Source of the DNA: an uncultured Lachnospiraceae bacterium
GTDB taxonomy: Bacteria; Bacillota_A; Clostridia; Lachnospirales; Lachnospiraceae
Direction: 5' to 3'
Assembly: GCA_947175285.1 (NCBI GenBank)
Contig: CAMWMM010000357.1
Coordinates: forward strand, 1-5,566
Length of the DNA: 5,566 nt
This document shows, piece by piece, positions 1 through 4,687 of this stretch. Made by a program: the position numbers and the translations under genes. Positions within the stretch are counted from its first letter, which is position 1. Every line of letters begins with the position of its first letter. The notes beneath the pieces are model-generated. The model made no database searches and had not been told where the DNA came from. It was given only the letters and a program-made list of their open reading frames with translations.

Positions 1-339
1 GCTGGTTAAAAGCGGTCTTTATAGTATATGAGTATTAAAAAAACGATGTACTAGTTAAAGTAAAGGGGGCTGTCGGAAATAGATAGTTCAATGAGGGAAG
101 GAAAATGACTGTTTTGGTCATCTTCCTTCCCTCGCTTTTACAAAAAATGAAAAAATATGGCTAACAATAACCACCTTTTTCTCGTTGCATGATATAATCA
201 GTCTATACCCTAACCCAGGAAAACCAGAAAAGTTTTTGCATTTCCTCCACTTTTCAAGTACAATAAAGAAAAAACATGGCATGACAAGACCACGGGGAAG
301 ACATTCCTTAAATTTGACCAGAGAAAATGTCTCCACTAT
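1..339. other. Non-coding or decayed stretch upstream of the pseudogene
   Basis: I see no intact gene here. The notable structures are a transposon-end-like GGGGCTGTCGGAAA at 66-79 and a long hairpin at 93-133. One + strand frame stays open without a good start from about 95 to 361. Another + frame runs from about 250 into the downstream remnant. Both look like decayed coding DNA. A minus-strand reading frame of 72 codons (118-336) has no convincing ribosome binding site or recognisable domain, so I do not call it. Confidence 0.5.
93..133. repeat. Long inverted repeat (hairpin)
   Basis: Two 17-base arms (93-109 and 117-133) pair with a single A/C mismatch (104 with 122) around the 7-base loop TGTTTTG. 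The downstream flank is GCTTTTA, so there is only a short T run, and a terminator role on the + strand is possible but not compelling. The hairpin lies 14 bases after a sequence resembling an insertion-sequence end (66-79). It could therefore be the subterminal palindrome of a decayed mobile element. Confidence 0.7.
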
Positions 340-743
340 TTTGGCTGTGTCTTACGGATAGAAAGCATCTACAATGATATCAGTACTTTCCGGGTAAAAC
401 GGAAAGTGAAACACAGGGACGGCAGCTCATCAGAACAAAAGGCTCCGTTGAAAAAAGTATTTACAGCCTGTACCAGCTGTTTACAATTATGAAAGCCGCA
501 AACTATCGGTACCTGGAATTCGTCTCATCGTTCGATGACCACAGCAACAGGAGTGAAAAACTTACGAAGACCACCGGTTCCATTGTGGAAAAAGGTCGTT
601 CTTATCGTGTGCTAAATTTTTTCTCGGAACGTGATCTTCAGGTGCTGGAAGCAATCGGTCGGGGCGAATACATGACTTTCGGAATGCAGAGAAAGGGTAT
701 AATAGTGCGTACTTCTATTTTTGAATACTGCAATTTATACTAA
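340..743 (+). pseudogene. Frameshifted, truncated remnant of a mobile-element-associated protein family
   Basis: Two + frames together read like one protein. From about 340 to 456 one frame gives GCVLRIESIYNDISTFRVKR and onward through KAPLKK. From about 456 to 743 another frame continues with SIYSLYQLF, then YRYLEFVSSFDD, GRSYRVLNFF and LQVLEAIGRGE. From memory this order matches the C-terminal half of a widespread family of about 400 residues, variously annotated as hypothetical or transposase-like, whose end usually carries a winged-helix-like GFRNRDLR segment. Its biochemical function is not known to me. The join falls in a run of six A (451-456), and one extra A would restore a single frame. 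The N-terminal half and the extreme C-terminus are missing, and the homology fades near 700. The frame from the ATG at 489 to 743 is only the surviving piece and lacks a ribosome binding site. Confidence 0.55.
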
Positions 744-750
744 GTATAGA
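721..750 (+). promoter_or_regulatory. Weak promoter candidate for the peptide gene
   Basis: TTGAAT (721-726) and TATAGA (745-750) are separated by 18 bases, each matching the sigma-A consensus at four of six positions. A perfect TATAAT also lies at 698-703 but lacks a credible -35 box. Either would give a leader of roughly 40-90 bases before the peptide start. Both sit at the 3' edge of the broken gene, so the remnant may have donated the promoter. This is pattern matching only. Confidence 0.3.
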
Positions 751-783
751 CCAAAGAGGTCAGAAAATCAAGCAGACAAATGA

Positions 784-789
784 AGGAGG
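784..789 (+). promoter_or_regulatory. Ribosome binding site that sets the peptide start
   Basis: A perfect AGGAGG lies 8 bases before the ATG at 798. It comes after the in-frame ATG at 780, so that earlier codon cannot use it. The start is therefore 798. Confidence 0.85.
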
Positions 790-797
790 TAACAATC

Positions 798-995
798 ATG
801 AGTAATCTTAAAAACGTCGCTGCGTTTGCAGCAACATCCTGTGGTTTAGCTTGTGGGGCGGCAGACCCAAAACCTGAGGAAAAACCGACATCGGCCTGTG
901 GTTCAGCTTGCGGAGCAGCAGATCCAAAGCCTGAGGAAAAGCCGGCATCAGCTTGTGGCTCAGCTTGCGGGGCAGGCGATCCAGAATCGAAGTAA
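798..995 (+). CDS. Cys-rich repeat peptide, probable RiPP precursor (ACGX-type)
   Basis: This gene encodes a 65-residue peptide with a short leader-like N-terminus (MSNLKNVAAFAATS) and then a tandem repeat. Three CGxACG blocks carry Cys at 15/19, 34/38 and 53/57, a period of exactly 19 residues. They are joined by the linker AADPKPEEKP, which occurs twice, and the third unit ends early with AGDPESK. There is no hydrophobic signal sequence. The next gene is a radical SAM/SPASM protein, the enzyme class that makes thioether links from Cys in sactipeptides and ranthipeptides. The repeat-plus-maturase arrangement fits what I recall as the ACGX-repeat peptide family, so I infer that this is the substrate. 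The start at 798 is set by AGGAGG at 784-789. Cross-link positions, a cleavage site and activity cannot be read from the sequence. A metal-binding peptide is the main alternative. Confidence 0.85.
   Translation: MSNLKNVAAFAATSCGLACGAADPKPEEKPTSACGSACGAADPKPEEKPASACGSACGAGDPESK
840..992 (+). repeat. 57-base tandem coding repeat, 2.7 copies
   Basis: Units lie at 840-896, 897-953 and 954-992 (partial), each starting at the first Cys codon of a CGxACG block. Units 1 and 2 agree at 47 of 57 bases. Eight of their ten differences are synonymous, which leaves only Leu/Ser and Thr/Ala changes. The unit length is a multiple of three, so long open frames also appear in the other phases here, and those are artefacts of the repeat. 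Confidence 0.9.
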
Positions 996-1031
996 ATTTC
1001 GTTTTACAAGTCACAGAACATATCAATACGG

Positions 1032-1061
1032 TCATGGACACAGCTTTTGGTGTGTCCATGA
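1032..1061 (+). promoter_or_regulatory. Intercistronic hairpin between peptide and radical SAM genes
   Basis: Perfect 11-base arms TCATGGACACA (1032-1042) and TGTGTCCATGA (1051-1061) enclose the 8-base loop GCTTTTGG. An outer pair of 6-base arms (ATATCA / TGATAT) could extend the stem across a bulge. No T tract follows, so it does not look like a full intrinsic terminator. A stem here could protect the peptide message or lower read-through, giving more precursor than enzyme. That role is an inference. Confidence 0.65.
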
Positions 1062-1097
1062 TGATATCAAACCAAAAAGTCAGGAGGATTACCCAGG

Positions 1098-2126
1098 ATG
1101 AAACCATACTTTGCGTTCCAATGGCATATTACAGATGAATGCGACCAAAGATGTAAGCATTGTTATATTTTTTCTGAGGATAACCATATCTGCCTGAAAC
1201 AGATGAAGTATGAGAAAATGGAAACAGTCGTCTCAAGCTGTATGGATCTGTGTGAAAGATTAGGACGCACACCATATTTTTACATTACAGGTGGTGATCC
1301 GATTTTACATAAAGATTTTTGGAAACTTTGTGAACTGTTGAAAACACATCATATTACTTTTGGTATTTTAGGAAATCCGTTCCATTTGTCAGATGAGGTG
1401 TGTAAGAGGCTTTATGCGTATGGATGTAGGAAGTATCAGCTTTCGTTGGACGGAATGAGAGAAACGCATGACAGATTCAGAAAACCAGGCTCTTTTGATA
1501 TTACGATCGAAAAGATTGACTGTATCAAAAAAGCAGGTATGTACTGCGCGGTCATGTCTACGGTATCCTGTGCCAACAAAGATGAGTTTCCCGCTATGAT
1601 CGATTTGGTAGTGGATAAAGATGTTGATGTATTTGCATTTGGAAGATACTGCCCTACAAGCGGGCAGAAAGCAGAATCGTACCATATACCGCCACTTGAA
1701 TATAGGGAATTTCTGGAGAAATGCTGGGCGAAATATGAACAATATAGAGACAGACACACCACATTCCAGTTAAAAGACCATTTATGGACGTTATTTCTGT
1801 ATGAAAAAGGGATTTTTAAAATACCAGAAAACGCAGATAAGAAAATGATATATGACGGCTGTCATTGTGCGATCAGCCACATGACAATTCTCCCGACAGG
1901 TGATGTATATGCCTGTCGACGAATGGAAAGTAAAATAGGAAATGTATTCGATACCTCCATGTATGACCTTTTTATGAGTGCAGATATGGAAGAGTACCGG
2001 GATTTTGATAAACTTGAAAAATGTAACAAATGTGAACTTCGTGGGTTCTGCAGGGGATGTCCGGCTGTGGCTCATGGCTATACCGGAAATATGTATGCGC
2101 CTGATCCACAATGCTGGAAAGTGTGA
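1098..2126 (+). CDS. Radical SAM/SPASM peptide maturase
   Basis: The 342-residue protein has the radical SAM cluster motif CDQRCKHC at the N-terminus (Cys15, Cys19, Cys22), which binds the 4Fe-4S cluster that cleaves S-adenosylmethionine. A GGDP motif at 65-68 fits the SAM-binding loop. The C-terminal third is a SPASM domain that binds auxiliary iron-sulfur clusters. Its Cys are at 255 and 257, 273 in GDVYAC, 309, 312, 318 and 321 in CNKCELRGFCRGC, and 339 in DPQC. The barrel starts almost at residue 1, so no N-terminal peptide-recognition domain is fused. SPASM proteins next to small Cys-rich peptides usually install thioether or related cross-links, so the peptide at 798-995 is the expected substrate. 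AGGAGG at 1082-1087 lies 10 bases before the start. The stop codon lies inside a perfect palindrome. The exact reaction is not determinable here. Confidence 0.93.
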   Translation: MKPYFAFQWHITDECDQRCKHCYIFSEDNHICLKQMKYEKMETVVSSCMDLCERLGRTPYFYITGGDPILHKDFWKLCELLKTHHITFGILGNPFHLSDEVCKRLYAYGCRKYQLSLDGMRETHDRFRKPGSFDITIEKIDCIKKAGMYCAVMSTVSCANKDEFPAMIDLVVDKDVDVFAFGRYCPTSGQKAESYHIPPLEYREFLEKCWAKYEQYRDRHTTFQLKDHLWTLFLYEKGIFKIPENADKKMIYDGCHCAISHMTILPTGDVYACRRMESKIGNVFDTSMYDLFMSADMEEYRDFDKLEKCNKCELRGFCRGCPAVAHGYTGNMYAPDPQCWKV

Positions 2127-2157
2127 ATAGATTCCGCAAAGCGGAATCTATTCACAC
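2121..2157 (+). repeat. Perfect 17-bp palindrome overlapping the radical SAM stop codon
   Basis: Arms GTGTGAATAGATTCCGC (2121-2137) and its exact complement (2141-2157) flank the 3-base loop AAA. The radical SAM stop codon TGA (2124-2126) lies inside the left arm. No T run follows, so it is not a classical terminator. It may act as a stability or processing stem, a bidirectional element or a small palindromic insertion. Confidence 0.85.
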
Positions 2158-2158
2158 G

Positions 2159-2204
2159 GAAGAACGCCTGTCCTTGGCGTTCTTCTCAAGGCGTTTTAGC
2201 CAAG
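2159..2204 (+). promoter_or_regulatory. Second hairpin with competing partners upstream of the nitroreductase
   Basis: GAAGAACGCC (2159-2168) pairs perfectly with GGCGTTCTTC (2176-2185) around a 7-base loop. AACGCC (2163-2168) can instead pair with a second GGCGTT at 2190-2195, and CTTGGC (2173-2178) can pair with GCCAAG at 2199-2204. These pairings exclude one another, and the last ends just before the weak ribosome binding site. Attenuation or control of nitroreductase translation is possible. The structures are seen, but the function is inferred. Confidence 0.5.
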
Positions 2205-2207
2205 AAT

Positions 2208-2212
2208 GGGGA
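2208..2212 (+). promoter_or_regulatory. Weak ribosome binding site for the nitroreductase
   Basis: GGGGA lies 6 bases before the ATG at 2219 and only at the edge of the ATG at 2213. It favours 2219, which also gives the normal nitroreductase N-terminus. It is much weaker than the sites of the neighbouring genes. Confidence 0.45.
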
Positions 2213-2218
2213 ATGAAT

Positions 2219-2797
2219 ATGGATATTTTAGATGTAATGAAAAAACGAAGGTCTATCCGTAAATATCTGGATAAGCAGATCAACAGGGAAAATTTGGAAA
2301 AAATTATTGAGGCAGGATTATATGCACCAAACGCAGGAGGCGGACAGCGGGCAAGGATTGTTGCTGTCCATAACAAAGAATTAGCTGAGAAAATCGGCAG
2401 GCTTAACCTTGCACGTTTTGACCGCAGCAAACTTGCAGGAGGATATGTTTCCTCGGAACAGCCAAGTACCATTGATGATCCGACAATAAAAAACGGTTTT
2501 TATGGAGCACCATCAGTATGTGTTATTTTTGGCCCGAAGAACTTTTTATACAGTATTCCGGATGCATTCTGCTGCGCGGAAAATATGGTACTTGAAGCTG
2601 CAGATTTAGGCATTGCATCGTGCATTATTGCAAGAGGGGAAGAAACCTTTGACAATGAAGCAGGAAGGGCGCTGTTAAAAGAGTGGGGTATACCTGATAC
2701 AGACGTGGTCCGCTGCTTTGTAATACTGGGATATTGTGACGGTGATTATCTCCCGATGAAACCAAGAAAAGACAATCGATTTATGATTATAGATTAA
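2219..2797 (+). CDS. Nitroreductase-family FMN oxidoreductase
   Basis: This 192-residue protein should bind FMN and use NAD(P)H to reduce nitro-compounds, quinones or similar acceptors, though its true substrate cannot be read. The N-terminal MDILDVMKKRRSIRKY is the family hallmark, with the RRSIRKY segment (10-16) contacting the FMN phosphate. YAPNAGGGQ lies at 35-43, YGAPSV at 95-100, the helix around CCAENMVLEAADLGIASC at 118-135, FVILGY at 167-172 and the typical KPRKDNR tail at 181-187. Length is normal for the family. I prefer the start at 2219 (2213 would add two residues). The frame stays open back to 2111, but that stretch is encoded by the hairpins and has no family resemblance. The next gene follows after 18 bases, so the two are probably co-transcribed. 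A tailoring role in the upstream RiPP pathway is conceivable but unsupported. Confidence 0.9.
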   Translation: MDILDVMKKRRSIRKYLDKQINRENLEKIIEAGLYAPNAGGGQRARIVAVHNKELAEKIGRLNLARFDRSKLAGGYVSSEQPSTIDDPTIKNGFYGAPSVCVIFGPKNFLYSIPDAFCCAENMVLEAADLGIASCIIARGEETFDNEAGRALLKEWGIPDTDVVRCFVILGYCDGDYLPMKPRKDNRFMIID

Positions 2798-2815
2798 ATT
2801 CCGAGGTGTAAAGTT

Positions 2816-3430
2816 ATGGATGCGCAAACCTGTTTAAAAAAGCTGCAATATGTCGGAGTGCTAAACTTTGCAACAGTAGATCAATACGGAAAACCGCAGA
2901 TAAGGAATATCAGTGCAATTCATTATGAACAGCAATCCATGTATTTTTTTACAGCGAGGGGTAAAGCCTTTTGCGAAGAATTGTTGTCAGATGGTAATGT
3001 TCAGATATTGGGATATACAAAATATAAGGAAATGATAAGGCTTTCTGCAAAGGTGGAAAAAATATCTGATCATGAGCAAAGAAAATGGATTGATCTTATC
3101 TTTGAAGAACAGCCGTATTTGTCAAATATTTATCCGGATAATACAAGGGAAATTGGCATTGTGTTCTGTATCAAAAATGCAGAAATCGAATATTTCAATC
3201 TCGGTGTCAATCCAATTTTCCGTGAGAGTTATGTCATAGGAAATGCGGCGGTAACGGAAAAAGGCTATTATATCTCACAAGACTGTATCGGCTGTGGTAA
3301 GTGTATGAAGAATTGTCCGCAAAGATGTATCATATCTGGCAAGCCGTTCCAGATTGTGCAGGAACATTGTCTGCATTGCGGAAACTGTTATGAAAAGTGC
3401 CCCGTGGAAGCAATTAAAAGGAGAGGATGA
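2816..3430 (+). CDS. Flavin-binding split-barrel protein fused to a 2[4Fe-4S] ferredoxin
   Basis: The 204-residue protein has two parts. Residues 1-135 resemble the pyridoxamine 5'-phosphate oxidase-like split barrel, with LNFATVDQYGKPQIRNIS near the start and MYFFTARGKAFCEEL at 42-56. These folds bind FMN or F420-type flavins. Residues 150-204 hold two complete cluster motifs, Cys157/160/163/167-Pro (CIGCGKCMKNCP) and Cys185/188/191/195-Pro (CLHCGNCYEKCP), the pattern of a bacterial dicluster ferredoxin. The fusion could pass electrons between flavin and iron-sulfur clusters in the cytoplasm, but the partner is not known. GAGGTG at 2803-2808 sits 7 bases before the ATG. The gene lies 18 bases after the nitroreductase and one base before the sirtuin start, which indicates an operon. 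Confidence 0.88.
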   Translation: MDAQTCLKKLQYVGVLNFATVDQYGKPQIRNISAIHYEQQSMYFFTARGKAFCEELLSDGNVQILGYTKYKEMIRLSAKVEKISDHEQRKWIDLIFEEQPYLSNIYPDNTREIGIVFCIKNAEIEYFNLGVNPIFRESYVIGNAAVTEKGYYISQDCIGCGKCMKNCPQRCIISGKPFQIVQEHCLHCGNCYEKCPVEAIKRRG

Positions 3431-3544
3431 TATGACCATATCAGAGAAAATTGAACTGCTAAGAGAAAAGATTGAAAATACAGATGCGGTCATGATCGGA
3501 GCAGGAGCGGGACTTTCCACGTCTGCTGGATTTACCTACAGCGG

Positions 3545-3547
3545 TGA
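3545..3547. repeat. Left copy of the 3-bp target duplication (TGA)
   Basis: TGA here and at 3719-3721 flank the inserted element directly. Removing the element and one copy restores the sirtuin frame through Gly-Glu-Arg-Phe. Confidence 0.6.
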
Positions 3548-3718
3548 GGATCTGTAGAAAAATAACTGACACATCTTGGCTTGTCTATTTCTCCGATTGT
3601 AAATTGCATTTGCAATTGGCAAAAAGCCTCGCCGTAGCCCACTACGCCTACGTTTTTTGATATACACCCTCGAAGAAATATCCTGCGCAATCTGTATCAC
3701 TTATTTTCCTACAGCTCC
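3548..3718. mobile_element. 171-bp MITE-like element inside the sirtuin gene
   Basis: The left end (3548-3595) and the reverse complement of the right end (3671-3718) agree at 25 of the first 31 positions and about 36 of 48. Both ends start GGA(T/G)CTGTAG and continue (A/G)AAAATAA. The element is flanked by TGA on both sides and interrupts an otherwise continuous sirtuin frame. It encodes no transposase, so it must be a non-autonomous miniature element or an internally deleted insertion sequence. The interior holds a 7-bp palindrome (AATTGCA TT TGCAATT, 3602-3617) and a 5-bp stem, CGTAG with CTACG (3633-3637 and 3648-3652), followed by TTTTTT (3653-3658), a weak terminator-like feature. I cannot assign it to a named IS family. 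Confidence 0.8.
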
Positions 3719-3721
3719 TGA
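3719..3721. repeat. Right copy of the 3-bp target duplication (TGA)
   Basis: TGA directly follows the right terminal inverted repeat and matches 3545-3547. Three bases are few enough for chance, but the restored reading frame supports the assignment. Confidence 0.6.
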
Positions 3722-4547
3722 GAGGTTTCAGCAGTACTTTAAGGACTTTATTGAAAAATACCATTTTCAAAATATGTATGAAGGTGGTTTTTATCATTTT
3801 GATAGTCTGGAAGAACGTTGGGCGTATTGGAGCCGATACATTTACATCAACCGCTACATGAATGCACCAAAGCCCGTCTATGAGAACTTGTTTGAGTTGG
3901 TAAAAGACAAGGATTATTTTGTGCTGACAACAAATGTAGACCATTGTTTCCAGAGAGCCGGATTTGATAAGCGCAGGTTATTCTATACCCAGGGTGATTA
4001 TGGTTTATTCCAGTGCAGTGATCCGTGTCATCATATGACATATGAAAACGAAGATACCGTCCGCAAAATGGTGGAAGCCCAAGGCTATGTATTCAGCGAA
4101 AACGGTATATTGACATTACCAGAAGGTGTAATGCCCAAAATGATGATTCCCTCTGAGTTAGTTCCTTATTGCCCGAGATGCCACAAACCTATGAGCATGA
4201 ACCTCCGGGCAGATGCTTCTTTTGTGCAGGATGAAGGATGGGACATTCATGCCGGCTATTATGAGAAGTTTCTTGATACACATAAGAAAGGCAGAATCCT
4301 GTTTTTAGAATTAGGTGTTGGCTATAATACCCCCGGAATTATCAAATATCCTTTTTGGCAGATGACCGCAGGGAACAAAAATGCAGAATATGTCTGTATC
4401 AACAAGGGAGAAGTATCTGTGCCAATTGAAATAAAGCCGAGGTCTATAGAAATAGATTCAGATATATTCCGTTTTAGAAAAACTTGTAAATGGAAATATG
4501 TAAATGTAAAATGCCATAAGAAATGTGCATATTGTGGTAAATAGAAA

Positions 4548-4561
4548 TTTTGTATACAAAA
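4548..4561. promoter_or_regulatory. Perfect 14-bp palindrome, possible operator
   Basis: TTTTGTATACAAAA reads the same on both strands. It lies 3 bases after the sirtuin stop and 14 bases before the -35 box of the permease promoter. A GTATAC core with symmetric flanks is common in GntR-type operators, so an activator or repressor site for the permease is plausible. No regulator gene is present in the window. Confidence 0.45.
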
Positions 4562-4575
4562 CCTGTGATATATCA

Positions 4576-4604
4576 TTGATAAGACTCTTGCTAGATGATA
4601 TACT
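4576..4604 (+). promoter_or_regulatory. Sigma-A-type promoter for the permease gene
   Basis: TTGATA (4576-4581) and TATACT (4599-4604) are separated by exactly 17 bases, each matching the consensus at five of six positions. Transcription would start near 4611, leaving a leader of about 77 bases before the ATG at 4688. The permease therefore probably forms its own transcription unit. Confidence 0.65.
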
Positions 4605-4687
4605 GGACAAGACATGTTTGAAAGACAATACTTAATTTTCTTGTAAGGTACACATTGCCAATAGCAAAACGTATGGAGAGTATTAGA

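Larger units (their letters stand above)
3432..4544 (+). pseudogene. Sirtuin-family NAD-dependent protein (SirTM-like), split by a small inserted element
   Basis: The first part (3432-3548) starts with a good ribosome binding site (AAGGAG at 3418-3423) and encodes the NAD-binding motif GAGAGLSTSAGF (23-34). It then runs into the inserted element, with a TAG at 3555-3557. The same frame resumes at 3720 and continues to TAG at 4542-4544. Joined without the element and one TGA copy, the protein would be 312 residues. It carries TTNVDH (108-113), YTQGDYG in place of the catalytic His-Gly of deacetylase sirtuins (Gln at 129), and a zinc site of CxxxC (137, 141) plus CPRC (189, 192). The Gln, the FKDFIEKY segment and the CSDPCHHMTY segment recall class M sirtuins that ADP-ribosylate lipoyl-carrier proteins. 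No macrodomain or lipoyl-carrier gene lies nearby. The tail adds a Cys-rich stretch (CHKKCAYC). As written, only a 41-residue N-terminal peptide is made unless there is internal initiation. Confidence 0.85.

Noticed and set aside
118..336. 72-codon minus-strand frame near the window start
   Set aside because: No ribosome binding site or recognisable domain, and the region looks like decayed + strand coding DNA.
780..797. Earlier ATG for the repeat peptide
   Set aside because: It lies before the AGGAGG at 784-789, which would be inside the coding sequence. The ATG at 798 has ideal spacing.
840..992. CRISPR-like array
   Set aside because: The units are contiguous, in-frame coding repeats without variable spacers.
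808..1138. Overlapping open frames on both strands across the repeat
   Set aside because: A 57-base repeat keeps all phases open. These frames lack ribosome binding sites and recognisable domains.
1389..2111. Minus-strand frames under the radical SAM gene
   Set aside because: They are shadows of the + strand gene, without starts or domains of their own.
2111..2218. Longer nitroreductase start overlapping the radical SAM gene
   Set aside because: The extra 36 residues are encoded by the hairpins, lack family similarity and have no ribosome binding site. The protein matches the family from 2219.
3633..3658. Strong intrinsic terminator inside the inserted element
   Set aside because: A T6 run is present, but the stem is only 5 bp with a 10-base loop, too weak to call.
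3657..3719. Separate gene starting at TTG 3657
   Set aside because: The TTG lies inside the inserted element with no ribosome binding site. The true sirtuin sequence resumes at 3720.
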